Source: Silicimonas sp963779765 (GTDB lineage: Bacteria; Pseudomonadota; Alphaproteobacteria; Rhodobacterales; Rhodobacteraceae). From it: a DNA stretch of 64,000 nt. The notes beneath the pieces are model-generated. The model ran no database searches. It was not told where the DNA came from and saw only the letters and a list, made by a program, of their open reading frames with translations. The position numbers and the translations under genes were made by a program. Below, piece after piece: positions 28,472 through 36,973 of this stretch. The stretch is from assembly GCA_963779765.1 (NCBI GenBank), contig CAVZZP010000004.1:496001-560000 (forward strand), in the 5' to 3' direction. Positions within the stretch are counted from its first letter, which is position 1. Each line of letters begins with the position of its first letter.

Positions 28472-29878
28472 ATGGTTCATGTCTCTTCGCTTCCCCGCAA
28501 TGACGCCGGCATAGAAACGGTCGTCGGCATCCTGCGCCAACGCTTTGCCGACCGCTGCCAGACTGGCCGTGCGATCCGCGAACAGCACGGACACACGACA
28601 ACATGGATCCCGAACCAACCACCCGACGCCGTGATCTTCGCCGAGACGACCGAAGACGTGGCAGATGTGGTGCGCGCCTGTGCCGCGCATCGCGTCCCCG
28701 TCATTCCCTTCGGTACCGGCACATCGCTAGAGGGACATGTGAACGCGCCGGCGGGTGGAATCTCGGTCGACACGACGCGAATGAACCGCGTTCTCGCGGT
28801 CCATCCCGAGGATCTGGACGCCGTCGTGCAGCCCGGCGTGACGCGGAAGGCGCTGAACGAGCATCTGCGCGCCACGGGCCTGTTCTTCCCGATTGATCCC
28901 GGTGCCGACGCCTCGCTCGGCGGCATGGCCGCGACGCGCGCCTCGGGGACGAACGCGGTTCGCTACGGCACGATGCGCGACAACGTCCTGTCGCTGGAGG
29001 TCGTGCTGCCCTCGGGCGAGGTCATCCGCACCGGCCGGCGGGCGAAGAAGTCCAGCGCGGGCTACGACCTGACGCGGCTGATGGTCGGCTCGGAAGGGAC
29101 GCTCGGCGTCATTACCGAGCTGACGCTTAGGCTTTATGGTATCCCCGAGGCGATGTCCTCGGCCCGCTGCACCTTTCCTTCGGTCGAGGCCGCCTGCAAC
29201 GCGGTCATCCTGACGATCCAGATGGGGATCCCCGTCGCGCGGATGGAACTTCTCGACGCCGAGAGCGTCGGCGCGATCAACGGCTATGCCGGTCTCGACC
29301 TTCCCGTGGCGCCGCTACTTCTGCTGGAGTTCCACGGTTCGTCCGCCGGTGTCGCCGAACAGGCCGAAGCCTTCGGTGACATCGCGACAGAGGTCGGCGG
29401 CACAGGCTTCACCTGGACGACGACGGCCGAGGCGCGCAACAAGCTCTGGCAGGCCCGACACGACGCTTACTGGGCGATGCTGACGCTGCGGCCCGGCGCG
29501 CAAGCCATCGCGACGGACGTGTGCGTACCGATCTCGAATTTGGCCGAGGCCGTGACGCGCAGCCAGGCCCGCGCGGCGGAACTGGGCCTGCTGTCGCCCG
29601 TGCTGGGCCATGTGGGCGATGGCAATTTCCACAATACGATCCTCGTCGATCCCGACGACGCCGAGGAACGCGCCAAATGCGACGGCTTCATCTCGTGGCT
29701 TTCGGACATGGCGCTGGAACTTGACGGTACGATCACCGGCGAACACGGCGTTGGTCAGGGCAAGATGCTGTCCCTCGTGAAGGAGACGGGGGGAGCCGCC
29801 AGCGTGATGAGCGCGATAAAACGCGCCATCGATCCCGACGGGATCATGAACCCGGGCAAGATCCTCGGCGCCGACTAA
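28472..29878 (+). CDS. FAD-binding oxidase, D-lactate dehydrogenase (cytochrome)/GlcD type
   Basis: About 468 residues. The PCMH-type FAD domain shows PDAVIFAETTEDVADVVRAC, VPFGTGTSLEGHV-like VIPFGTGTSLEGHVNAP near 80, PGADASLGGMAATRASGTNA and MVGSEGTLGVITELTLRLYG. The C-terminal FAD-oxidase cap has GHVGDGNFH near 375 and GTITGEHGVGQGKM. Such enzymes oxidise D-lactate or other D-2-hydroxy acids to 2-oxoacids with transfer of electrons to cytochrome c or quinone. The start is uncertain: ATG at 28472 has GGAG too close, and 28445 (GTG) is possible. Confidence 0.9.
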   Translation: MVHVSSLPRNDAGIETVVGILRQRFADRCQTGRAIREQHGHTTTWIPNQPPDAVIFAETTEDVADVVRACAAHRVPVIPFGTGTSLEGHVNAPAGGISVDTTRMNRVLAVHPEDLDAVVQPGVTRKALNEHLRATGLFFPIDPGADASLGGMAATRASGTNAVRYGTMRDNVLSLEVVLPSGEVIRTGRRAKKSSAGYDLTRLMVGSEGTLGVITELTLRLYGIPEAMSSARCTFPSVEAACNAVILTIQMGIPVARMELLDAESVGAINGYAGLDLPVAPLLLLEFHGSSAGVAEQAEAFGDIATEVGGTGFTWTTTAEARNKLWQARHDAYWAMLTLRPGAQAIATDVCVPISNLAEAVTRSQARAAELGLLSPVLGHVGDGNFHNTILVDPDDAEERAKCDGFISWLSDMALELDGTITGEHGVGQGKMLSLVKETGGAASVMSAIKRAIDPDGIMNPGKILGAD

Positions 29879-30432
29879 CGCGCAAGAGAGCGTCCACGGT
29901 CGATCATCCCGGGCGTCACGGCATACTCGACCTGAACGATGTCGGAGACAGCTGTGTCCATGACTTCGGACAGGGCCTTCCGCCCGCGCGAAATTCTGCT
30001 TTTCAGAGTCCCCAGAGAGATGCCGCACATCTCGGCCGCTTCCTCGTACGAGAACCCCGACGCGCCGACCAGAAGCAGGGCCTCGCGTTGTTCGGCCGAC
30101 AGGCGGTCGAAGGCGGCCATCACATCGTTCAGGGCAAGACGCCCATCATGGTCGGGTCGTGTCGCCAGCGTCGCGGCATGCGGACCGTCGATCTCTTCGA
30201 ACCGGTACCGCGCCGTTCGGAGATGGGAATAATAGGTGTTGCGGGTGATGGTGAAGAGCCAGGCGCGAAGGTTGGTGCCCGGTCTGTATTTCCCGAAGTT
30301 GGTCCAGGCCTTCACGAGGGCGTCCTGCACGATGTCGTCGGCGACGGCTCGGTTCGCACACAGCGAATGAGCGAAGGCGCGCATCGCTGCGAGGTGTTCC
30401 ACCACGTCATTGCGCGACGCATCGGGGCGCAT
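29875..30432 (-). CDS. ecfG: EcfG-type general stress sigma factor (copy 1)
   Basis: A 185-residue ECF sigma factor. Region 2 is seen in LAAMRAFAHSLCANRAVADD, IVQDALVKAWTNFGKYRPGT and NLRAWLFTITRNTYYSHLR. Region 4 is seen in LSAEQREALLLVGASGFSYEEAAEMCGISLGTLKSRISRGR. The sequence is of the EcfG (ECF15) class that recognises GGAAC-N16/17-nGTT. The start ATG overlaps the nepR stop (TGATG). A second EcfG is at 39747-40295, sharing the LRAFA and GFSYEEAAEMCG segments. Confidence 0.94.
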   Translation of the reverse strand: MRPDASRNDVVEHLAAMRAFAHSLCANRAVADDIVQDALVKAWTNFGKYRPGTNLRAWLFTITRNTYYSHLRTARYRFEEIDGPHAATLATRPDHDGRLALNDVMAAFDRLSAEQREALLLVGASGFSYEEAAEMCGISLGTLKSRISRGRKALSEVMDTAVSDIVQVEYAVTPGMIDRGRSLAR

Positions 30433-30599
30433 CAATCCTCGGACCCGGGGGTCGGCTTCGAAAGCCGCTTCTGCCTCAAACGCTCCAAAAGCACTTCGAA
30501 CTGTTCCGGCATCGCCTCGTCCAGAACGCGCGCATAGGCCGACCGGAGACTTCTGTCGACCGTCTCGGACATTGTCTTGCGCTGTTCGTCGTCCGGCAT
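30432..30599 (-). CDS. nepR: Anti-sigma factor NepR (copy 1)
   Basis: A 55-residue protein. The NepR core is MSETVDRSLRSAYARVLDEA followed by MPEQFEVLLERLRQK, i.e. the two short helices separated by the MP(x)2F segment. NepR holds EcfG inactive until phosphorylated PhyR binds it. The stop overlaps the EcfG start in TGATG, the standard nepR-ecfG arrangement. A GCAAC-N17-CGTT promoter lies upstream. Confidence 0.88.
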   Translation of the reverse strand: MPDDEQRKTMSETVDRSLRSAYARVLDEAMPEQFEVLLERLRQKRLSKPTPGSED

Positions 30600-30648
30600 T
30601 TCAACTTCCAATAGAAAACGGTTTGTCTATGTCGCCTCTGTAGGAATG

Positions 30649-30674
30649 AACGCACGGAGAGAGGCAATTGTTGC
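30649..30674 (-). promoter_or_regulatory. Weak EcfG promoter candidate (GCAAC-N17-CGTT) for nepR1-ecfG1
   Basis: On the minus strand GCAAC (30674-30670), 17 nt and CGTT (30652-30649). One mismatch in the -35 (C for G). It may indicate weak autoregulation compared with the second copy. Confidence 0.4.
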
Positions 30675-30699
30675 CTAAGACGGCGCTCGGAGGATGAAG

Positions 30700-31275
30700 T
30701 CAGGTCAGACCGGCGGGCGCGAACCTGAGCAGGACAGGGACGACGAGCTCCTCCTCGTCGGTCAGATGGCGGTCGAGAAAACCCTCCAGTCGGGTGAGTC
30801 CCTTTCTAAAGGCCGCGGTCGCATCCTCATGCCCAGTCCGGGCGGCGACGGCTCTCAACGCGACGTTGGCGTCTTGGGCAAACGCCTCGAGATGACCGTC
30901 GATGGCATGATGATCGCGGTCCAGTATCTCGAAGCCGCGCGTCAGTCTCGGATCGAGCGCCTTGAGATGCGGGAAATAGTGCGCGTCCTCGATCATGTGG
31001 TGACCGTGAAGCTCGCCCATGAACATCGAGCCATAGCGTGACAGGTGGGCCGCGAAAACATCGGGAGACAGCTCGCCATCGAGCGCCTGTTCGGCCTCGG
31101 TCGCCATAGTCGCGGTCAGCTTGCGGAACATCAGGTGCCGGTCGAGCCAGAAGCGGATCAGACCGCTGAAGTTGGGGTCGGCCTCCCAGGCATCGCGGGG
31201 ATAGGATTCCAGAAGGACCCGCAGCGCGTCGGGGAGGGCGTTACGCTCTTCCAAGGCAAGATGCGCGTCATCCAC
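30700..31275 (-). CDS. Hemerythrin-like HHE domain protein
   Basis: 191 residues. The diiron four-helix bundle ligands are visible: HLMFRKL near 50, GELHGHHMIEDAHYFPHL near 88-105, DRDHHAIDGHLEAF near 121 and RHLTDEEELVVPVLL near 173. Such proteins sense or buffer oxygen or nitric oxide, or manage iron in stress conditions. It lies upstream of the nepR1-ecfG1 pair on the same strand, which suggests stress use, but I see no EcfG promoter in front of it. Confidence 0.85.
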   Translation of the reverse strand: MDDAHLALEERNALPDALRVLLESYPRDAWEADPNFSGLIRFWLDRHLMFRKLTATMATEAEQALDGELSPDVFAAHLSRYGSMFMGELHGHHMIEDAHYFPHLKALDPRLTRGFEILDRDHHAIDGHLEAFAQDANVALRAVAARTGHEDATAAFRKGLTRLEGFLDRHLTDEEELVVPVLLRFAPAGLT

Positions 31276-31331
31276 CGAATATTTACCTTTCTGCGGGCAC
31301 TCGTGACCGGTCTAGAGCTTTCGGGCGCGGG

Positions 31332-32249
31332 ATGGAACTTACGATCCACATAGGCCCTCACAAGACAGGGACAACCGCCATCCAGACCGCCTTTGCCGGC
31401 GCCGCGACGACCTTGCGTCGGCGCGGCGTGCTCTATCCGCGGGTCAACTGGATGTTTCCCGCCCAGCACCGGCTGGCGTTCGCACTGAAGGGAAGGCCCC
31501 TGCCCGGGGGCGAGAGTCCGGACGCCACAAAGGAGCTGGACGCGCTGTCGCGGGTGCTGGACCGCTTCGGCGGACGCGCGGTCCTGTTGTCGAGCGAGGA
31601 GTTCTTCGCCTGCCCGCCCGAGGCCATCGCCCGGCTTCGCGCGCGGATCGGTCCGGCGCGGATCGTGACTTTCCTGCGAAAGCCGGACGACTTCCTGCTG
31701 TCCTGTTACAATCAGAAGACCAAGCAGCCTGGAAACGGCTTCTCGGCGCCGGTCTCGCGCTTCGTCGACGACCCTCGCCTGATAGCGCCCGAGATGGACT
31801 ATCGAACCTGCGTCATGGCCTGGGCCGACGTCTTCGGAGACGAGGCAATGAGGGTCGAACTGTACGAGGATGGACCGCCCCTGGCCCGTTTGCGACTGCT
31901 TGTGGGGACAGGGGATTTGCCCTTCGATCCGCCGGGCAGGCCTAACGCCAGCGTACCCGGTCCCGTGGTCGAGCTCATGCGCCATGCCAAGGCCATCGGC
32001 ATGGACGACAGGCGGCAGAAAAGGTTGTTCGTCCGCGCCCGAGACGCGTTCGCCTCCAGTCCCCCTTTCGACATATCCGCAGAGGATCACGCTCGGATTC
32101 TCGCGGCAATGGAGCCGGACCTCGACTGCCTTTTCGCTCGCTTCGGTCGAGCCAATCCCTACCCTGCCCCCGGACCCACATCGGCTGCGCCGCCCCCGCC
32201 GAACGCTACGATCCGCGATGCGGTACGGCTTATGGAAAGCCTTCTTTAA
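31332..32249 (+). CDS. Putative P-loop sulfotransferase-like protein
   Basis: A 305-residue protein with an N-terminal PAPS-loop type motif (IHIGPHKTGTTAIQTAFAGA) and a second strand-helix RIVTFLRKPDDFLLSCYNQK, both typical of sulfotransferases. The C-terminal 60 residues are Pro-rich. The acceptor is unknown; polysaccharide or lipid sulfation is the usual context in this group. It is followed by 40 bp and an EcfG promoter that serves the next gene. Confidence 0.72.
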   Translation: MELTIHIGPHKTGTTAIQTAFAGAATTLRRRGVLYPRVNWMFPAQHRLAFALKGRPLPGGESPDATKELDALSRVLDRFGGRAVLLSSEEFFACPPEAIARLRARIGPARIVTFLRKPDDFLLSCYNQKTKQPGNGFSAPVSRFVDDPRLIAPEMDYRTCVMAWADVFGDEAMRVELYEDGPPLARLRLLVGTGDLPFDPPGRPNASVPGPVVELMRHAKAIGMDDRRQKRLFVRARDAFASSPPFDISAEDHARILAAMEPDLDCLFARFGRANPYPAPGPTSAAPPPPNATIRDAVRLMESLL

Positions 32250-32289
32250 CCTTCCGTCCGCGCTCGTTCATAAAGTCCCTCTGCGCGGG

Positions 32290-32314
32290 GGAACCTGCCG
32301 GTCCGATGCGGGTT
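32290..32314 (+). promoter_or_regulatory. EcfG promoter (GGAAC-N16-GGTT) for bphO-bphP
   Basis: GGAAC at 32290-32294, 16-nt spacer and GGTT at 32311-32314. Transcription would start near 32320, so a start codon at 32306 could not be used from this promoter and the heme oxygenase start must lie downstream. Confidence 0.68.
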
Positions 32315-32341
32315 TTACCTGCACTCAGGAGCGACTTACTT

Positions 32342-32905
32342 TTGCATTTCGACACAGATCTTTCGGCCCGCGTGACCCACGAAGGAAAGTCCCGCGGCTT
32401 TCGCCATGTTCTTCGCGATGAATCCCGTGGGCTCCATGATGACGCTGAATCCGCGTTCTCGTGGTTCGAGGCTGATCCCGTCGGAACGATGAGCCGTTTT
32501 CTGTCGGCCCACGCCAGTGCCGTCCGCCATCTCTTTCCCGCTCTTGCCTCTCACCGGTCGCTTCGCGTCCGAGGAGCCTCGTCGCGACTTAAAACGGCGC
32601 TCGAGAAGGACTGCGCACAGCGCGATCTCGAACCGTCGAAGTTGGCGATGCCGCCATGCGATGACCCGCTTGCGGCGGCCTATGTCGTGCTTGGATCGCG
32701 ACTTGGCGTCGAGGCGATGCGGCGGACCTGGGCAATGCCCTCCCCCCTGCCCGCCTACATGGGACGGATCGACGTGCGAGGTGCATGGTCGGCCTCTTGC
32801 GCTGCCTTGGACCGGATCGAGCCCGGCAGCATCCGCGCGCGCGAAGTCATGCAAGCCACCGTCGTGGCATTCCGGTCGTTCCAGACATCGGCGCTCCAGG
32901 CCTGA
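32342..32905 (+). CDS. bphO: Biliverdin-producing heme oxygenase (BphO)
   Basis: About 187 residues from a TTG start at 32342 with AGGAG 10 bp upstream. An ATG at 32306 exists in the same frame but sits inside the promoter. Heme oxygenase landmarks are RHVLRDESRGLHDDAESAFS, with the proximal His in the ALHxxxE-like segment, and AAYVVLGSRLGVEAMRR near 140, the distal GS-rich helix. It opens heme to biliverdin, the chromophore of the phytochrome whose start overlaps its stop (TGATG). Confidence 0.82.
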   Translation: MHFDTDLSARVTHEGKSRGFRHVLRDESRGLHDDAESAFSWFEADPVGTMSRFLSAHASAVRHLFPALASHRSLRVRGASSRLKTALEKDCAQRDLEPSKLAMPPCDDPLAAAYVVLGSRLGVEAMRRTWAMPSPLPAYMGRIDVRGAWSASCAALDRIEPGSIRAREVMQATVVAFRSFQTSALQA

Positions 32906-35475
32906 TGGACGACGCTTCTCAGATGACGGTCGACCTGACGAACTGCGACCGCGAACCGATCCATCTCCTCGGGCATGTCCAGTCATACGGCGCGCTGGTC
33001 GCCGTATCCTCCGACTGGATCGTGCAACATGCCTCGGCGAACCTGGGCGATATCCTTGGAGTGCCCGTCGAGGATGCGCTCGGCAAACAGCTTCAGCAGA
33101 TCATCGTGTCCGATGGCTTCGACCTGATCCGCCGCAATCTGCGCACTGTCGACGTCCAGGATGGCGTGGCGCGTCTCTTCAACATCGCGCTGGCCGCGAA
33201 CGGGCGCAGCTTCGATGTCTCCGTGCACCGATGCGGCCGCCACCTGATCGTCGAGTTCGAACCCAAGGCCAGAAGCGGCGGCTCGGACGTCATGACCGAG
33301 GTCTATCCCCACATTCGCCGCATCCAGAACCTCGACACCCTTCCTGAGCTGGCGAGGCAGGCCGCAAAAGGCCTGCGTGCGCTCTGCGGGTTCGACAGCG
33401 TCATGGTCTACCAGTTTCAGCCCGACGATAGCGGCCGGGTCATCGCCGAGGAACGCGCCGACGGACGTAAGAAATACAACGGCATGATGTTTCCCGCCTC
33501 GGACATCCCGGTTCAGGCGCGCGAGCTGTACAGGCGATCCCTCCTGCGCCTCATCGCGGACGTGCGCGACGAAGGCGCGCCGATCCTGCCGCCGGCGAAG
33601 ATGGACGGGCGGCCGCTCGACCTGTCTCTCGCGGTGACCCGATCGGTGTCGCCCATCCACATCGAGTATCTCTCCAACATGGGAGTGCAGGCTTCGATGT
33701 CGGTCTCGATCATGAAGGACGGCAAGCTCTGGGGTCTCTTCGCCTGTCACCACGACACACCGCGCTACATCGACTACGAACGCCGCACGGCGGTCGAGAT
33801 GTACGGTCACCTCTTCAGCTATGAGCTCAGCCGGTTCGAGGCTGCCTCGCGAACCCGCGCTGAAGAGGATACCTCGCGGCTTCAGACACTTCTGATGGCG
33901 CAGATGGCGGATCGTCGGAGCGTGGCCGAAGCTCTTCTGGATGCGCGCGAGGATATCGCTCGGGTGATCCCGCACGATGGAATCATCCTTGTCACCGACG
34001 GCGCGTTCCACGCCTTCGGCGCCACTCCGACCGAGGAGGAGTTCCGCGGCATCGTCCGTATGCTCGACGGCAGCATAGCAACAGGCGTCTTTGCGACCGA
34101 CTCCCTTGGCCGTCTCCTTCCCGAAGCGCGGGACTATGCGGAGCGCTGCTCGGGACTTCTCGCAATTCCGATCTCTCGGCGCCCACGCGACTACATGATC
34201 CTGTGTCGCCGTCAGATCGCCGAAAGCATTCACTGGGCCGGCGACCCGACGAAGCCCGCCGGCCTTGGGCCGAACGGCGTCCGTCTCACCCCACGCAAGA
34301 GCTTCGACGCCTGGAAGGAAGAAGCCCACGGCCGCGCCCCGACATGGAGCGCTCGTGAAACCCACGCAGCCGAGCTTTTGAAGACCGTTCTTCTCGAAGT
34401 TTATCTCAAGGTCACCGAGGAGACGAGCGAGGACCGCAGGCGCGCACAAGAACAGCAGCAGCTTCTGATCTCTGAGTTGAACCACAGGGTGCGCAACATC
34501 CTGAACCTGATGCGCGGCCTCATCTCGCAGTCGAAGCAATCCGCGTCGACCGTCCAAGAGTTCACCCAGAACCTCGACGCACGCATCCACAGCCTCGCCC
34601 GCGCCCACGACCAGCTCACCCGGGAAATGTGGGAGCCGGCCTCCCTGAAAGACCTCATCGCGTGCGAGTTCGAAGCCTACGCCGTAGAGAAGGCCAACCG
34701 GGTCGAGGTCCGGGGCGACGATGTGATGCTTCAGCCCGAAGCCTTCACGACACTCGCGCTCGTCTTGCACGAGATGGCCACCAATTCGGTAAAGTACGGG
34801 GCGCTTTGCGACAAGCGAGGCACCATTCGTATCGATCTGTCACGCGATGTGAGCGGTGGTCTTCTGATGGACTGGGTCGAACGAAACGGGCCTCCGGTGA
34901 AAGCGCCGAAGCGGCGCGGGTTCGGATCGCTCATCACCGAAAAATCGATCCCGCACGATCTGAGGGGCGATGCCCGCGTCGAATATCGTGTCACGGGCCT
35001 CGAAGCCCACTACCGCGTTCCGCCGAGCTTCGTGCAGGACGCGCCACGGACCGACGGTCCAGCAGCGAAAGCAGAGGTGTCGATTTCAATGAAGGCCACT
35101 GATGATTTCCAGCTTTCGGGCCGCGGGTTGGTCGTTGAAGATTCGATGATCATCGCTCTCGACGCGGCTGGAATCCTGGAAAGCTTCGGCGCGCAGGACG
35201 TGAGGGTAAGCTCTGGCGTGCGTGAGGCCTTGGACGAGATCGAGAGCACGAGCTTTGACTTCGCGCTTCTGGACGTGAACCTGGGGGATGAATTGTCAGT
35301 CCCGGTTGCCGAGGCTTTGGCGGCCAAGGGCGTGCCATTTGTCCTGGCGACGGGATACGGCGAAACCGACGATCTGCTGAAGGCCTATCCGCCGACCATT
35401 ATTGTGCAGAAGCCCTTTTCGGACAGCAGCATCAGGGCATCATTTGTCGCGCTTTTCGGATCGAACGGCAACTGA
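32905..35475 (+). CDS. Bacteriophytochrome HWE histidine kinase with C-terminal receiver
   Basis: 856 residues. The PAS domain starts TVDLTNCDREPIHLLGHVQ, where C14 is the biliverdin-attachment cysteine. GAF follows to about 300, with the chromophore pocket MMFPASDIPVQARELYR, then PHY to about 490. The kinase is of the HWE type, with phospho-His H527 in SELNHRVRNILNLMRG and an N-box at LHEMATNSVKYGA. A receiver domain (743-856) has the phospho-Asp D790 in LLDVNLGDE. It senses red/far-red light. HWE kinases commonly feed PhyR, so it may gate the general stress response by light. It is coupled to bphO. Confidence 0.95.
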   Translation: MDDASQMTVDLTNCDREPIHLLGHVQSYGALVAVSSDWIVQHASANLGDILGVPVEDALGKQLQQIIVSDGFDLIRRNLRTVDVQDGVARLFNIALAANGRSFDVSVHRCGRHLIVEFEPKARSGGSDVMTEVYPHIRRIQNLDTLPELARQAAKGLRALCGFDSVMVYQFQPDDSGRVIAEERADGRKKYNGMMFPASDIPVQARELYRRSLLRLIADVRDEGAPILPPAKMDGRPLDLSLAVTRSVSPIHIEYLSNMGVQASMSVSIMKDGKLWGLFACHHDTPRYIDYERRTAVEMYGHLFSYELSRFEAASRTRAEEDTSRLQTLLMAQMADRRSVAEALLDAREDIARVIPHDGIILVTDGAFHAFGATPTEEEFRGIVRMLDGSIATGVFATDSLGRLLPEARDYAERCSGLLAIPISRRPRDYMILCRRQIAESIHWAGDPTKPAGLGPNGVRLTPRKSFDAWKEEAHGRAPTWSARETHAAELLKTVLLEVYLKVTEETSEDRRRAQEQQQLLISELNHRVRNILNLMRGLISQSKQSASTVQEFTQNLDARIHSLARAHDQLTREMWEPASLKDLIACEFEAYAVEKANRVEVRGDDVMLQPEAFTTLALVLHEMATNSVKYGALCDKRGTIRIDLSRDVSGGLLMDWVERNGPPVKAPKRRGFGSLITEKSIPHDLRGDARVEYRVTGLEAHYRVPPSFVQDAPRTDGPAAKAEVSISMKATDDFQLSGRGLVVEDSMIIALDAAGILESFGAQDVRVSSGVREALDEIESTSFDFALLDVNLGDELSVPVAEALAAKGVPFVLATGYGETDDLLKAYPPTIIVQKPFSDSSIRASFVALFGSNGN

Positions 35476-35522
35476 AGTTGCGCAAGCGACGTCTTCGGGC
35501 AGCCCTGCCGCCCGAAGCCTTG

Positions 35523-35690
35523 TCAGGTGCGTCCCGAAACGGCGCGCGCGATAAGCGCTCCGACGAACAGGACGATGAAGATGAAGAACAGGATCTGGGC
35601 GATGCCAGTGGATGCGCCGGCAATGCCGCCGAACCCGAACAACGCCGCAATCGCAGCTATCACCAGAAACGTCAGGGCCCAACCAAGCAT
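35523..35690 (-). CDS. DUF1328 small membrane protein
   Basis: A 55-residue double-span membrane protein (MLGWALTFLVIAAIAALFGF; ILFFIFIVLFVGALIAR) of the DUF1328/YtjA family. Members are abundant stationary-phase and stress proteins of unknown mechanism. A clear EcfG promoter lies about 40 bp upstream. Confidence 0.85.
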   Translation of the reverse strand: MLGWALTFLVIAAIAALFGFGGIAGASTGIAQILFFIFIVLFVGALIARAVSGRT

Positions 35691-35727
35691 GGTTGTTTCT
35701 CCTTTTACGAACAGGGTTTGAAGAAAC

Positions 35728-35752
35728 AACCGGCCAGCGTCCGCGGGGTTCC
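35728..35752 (-). promoter_or_regulatory. EcfG promoter (GGAAC-N16-GGTT) for the DUF1328 gene
   Basis: On the minus strand GGAAC (35752-35748), 16 nt and GGTT (35731-35728), 38 bp before the ATG at 35690. Confidence 0.7.
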
Positions 35753-35778
35753 GCGACCTGAGAAAGCAGCGCGACGCC

Positions 35779-36156
35779 TCAGAACGGTCCGATCGCCCGT
35801 GACTTTCGCAGAATAGCCGTCACATCCGCCTTTCGGAACGGCGGATCGAGGTTGAGAAGCCCGGCCGTCTCGTAGCTGGACGGGATGTCACCATCGACGA
35901 GCACGACGGGCACTTCCCGCTTTAGAAGGTCGCGCACACGATCGTGCTGGATCATCGCAGACAGCGGCACACCAAAGAACGCGGCACCATAATGCGAGGC
36001 CCAGGACCCTTCGTCGAGCGTACGGAAGACGTCGACCGTCGCTCCAAATTCGGTCTCCAGCATCTCGGCAAGGTCTTCGGCAAGAACCACCTTGCCTGAA
36101 ACGATCAGGAAGCGCGGCGGCTTACGCGTCTCGAAGTCGTTGACGAAGTCGTTCAT
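35779..36156 (-). CDS. Degenerate receiver-like protein
   Basis: 125 residues from the ATG at 36156, behind GGGAGCAGG. The beta-alpha pattern follows a response-regulator receiver (RFLIVSGKVVLAEDLAEMLE; VPVVLVDGDIPSSYETAGLL; LDPPFRKADVTAIL). However the phospho-acceptor Asp is missing: the matching strand reads GAAFFGVPLS, the acidic pair after strand 1 is SG, and the KP(F) lysine is replaced. It may act as a phosphorylation-independent partner or a sink-free decoy for PhyR-pathway kinases. The role is unknown. Confidence 0.6.
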   Translation of the reverse strand: MNDFVNDFETRKPPRFLIVSGKVVLAEDLAEMLETEFGATVDVFRTLDEGSWASHYGAAFFGVPLSAMIQHDRVRDLLKREVPVVLVDGDIPSSYETAGLLNLDPPFRKADVTAILRKSRAIGPF

Positions 36157-36241
36157 CGGTTTCCTGCTCCCTTTCGGAAGCGCGGAATATGGAACCAAAT
36201 CCGAAGTTTCTCATTTAACTACGACATAGATGGGAGGGGTC

Positions 36242-36970
36242 ATGGTCACTGATTGTTCCGAGTGTCCTCTCCGTAAGCTGGACACCTTCGAGACACTGAA
36301 GGGGGAAGAACTTGCATTCATGCGTAGGTTCAAGTCCGGCGAACTCAATATCGGTGCCGGCACGCCTCTGTTGATGGAGGGCTCCAACAGCCCGCAACTC
36401 TATACCGCGCTGAAGGGAATGGGACTTCGGTACAAGATCCTTCCCAACGGCAACCGGCAAGTCCTCAACTTCGTTTTTCCAGGGGATTTCATTGGCTTGC
36501 AGGCCGGTGTTATGGGAGAGATGCAGCATTCCGTCGAAGCGGTGACGCCGATGGTGCTGTGCGTCTTCGACCGCAGCGATCTTTGGTCGCTGTTCAAGAA
36601 CCAGCCGCATCGTTCCTATGACCTGACGTGGCTCGCCGCGATGGAAGAGCATTTCCTGAGCGAGATCCTGGCCTCGGTCGGACAGCTGTCGGCGATGGAG
36701 CGCATTTCCTGGGGCCTTCTGCGCTTCTACAAACGTGCGCAGGAAAGCGGCCTCGCGCGGGAGGGCCAGTGCCCGATGCCGTTCAAGCAACAGGATCTGG
36801 CCGACGCCCTTGGCCTGTCTCTCGTCCATACGAACAAGACGCTGATGCGCCTGAAGGAACGCCAGATCGTAAGTTGGCGCGGGGGCGTGCTGCACATCCT
36901 CGACCGAGAGGAGCTGGAATCCATTGCTCTGGATCAGAAGGAACGGCCAGCCGTCCGCGCCCTCATCTGA
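36242..36970 (+). CDS. Crp/Fnr family transcriptional regulator
   Basis: 242 residues with an ATG at 36242 behind GGAGGGG. The cNMP-like sensor domain spans 20-145 and lacks the FNR Cys set (only C5 and C8 near the N-terminus), so oxygen sensing by Fe-S is unlikely. The HTH is FKQQDLADALGLSLVHTNKTLMRL near 185-208. Proteins of this clade in Rhodobacteraceae sit with stress genes. The effector is unknown. Confidence 0.88.
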   Translation: MVTDCSECPLRKLDTFETLKGEELAFMRRFKSGELNIGAGTPLLMEGSNSPQLYTALKGMGLRYKILPNGNRQVLNFVFPGDFIGLQAGVMGEMQHSVEAVTPMVLCVFDRSDLWSLFKNQPHRSYDLTWLAAMEEHFLSEILASVGQLSAMERISWGLLRFYKRAQESGLAREGQCPMPFKQQDLADALGLSLVHTNKTLMRLKERQIVSWRGGVLHILDREELESIALDQKERPAVRALI

Positions 36971-36973
36971 ACG

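Noticed and set aside
36193..36220. GGAAC upstream of the Crp/Fnr gene as an EcfG promoter
   Set aside because: No GTT at 16 or 17 nt spacing; the bases there read CATT.
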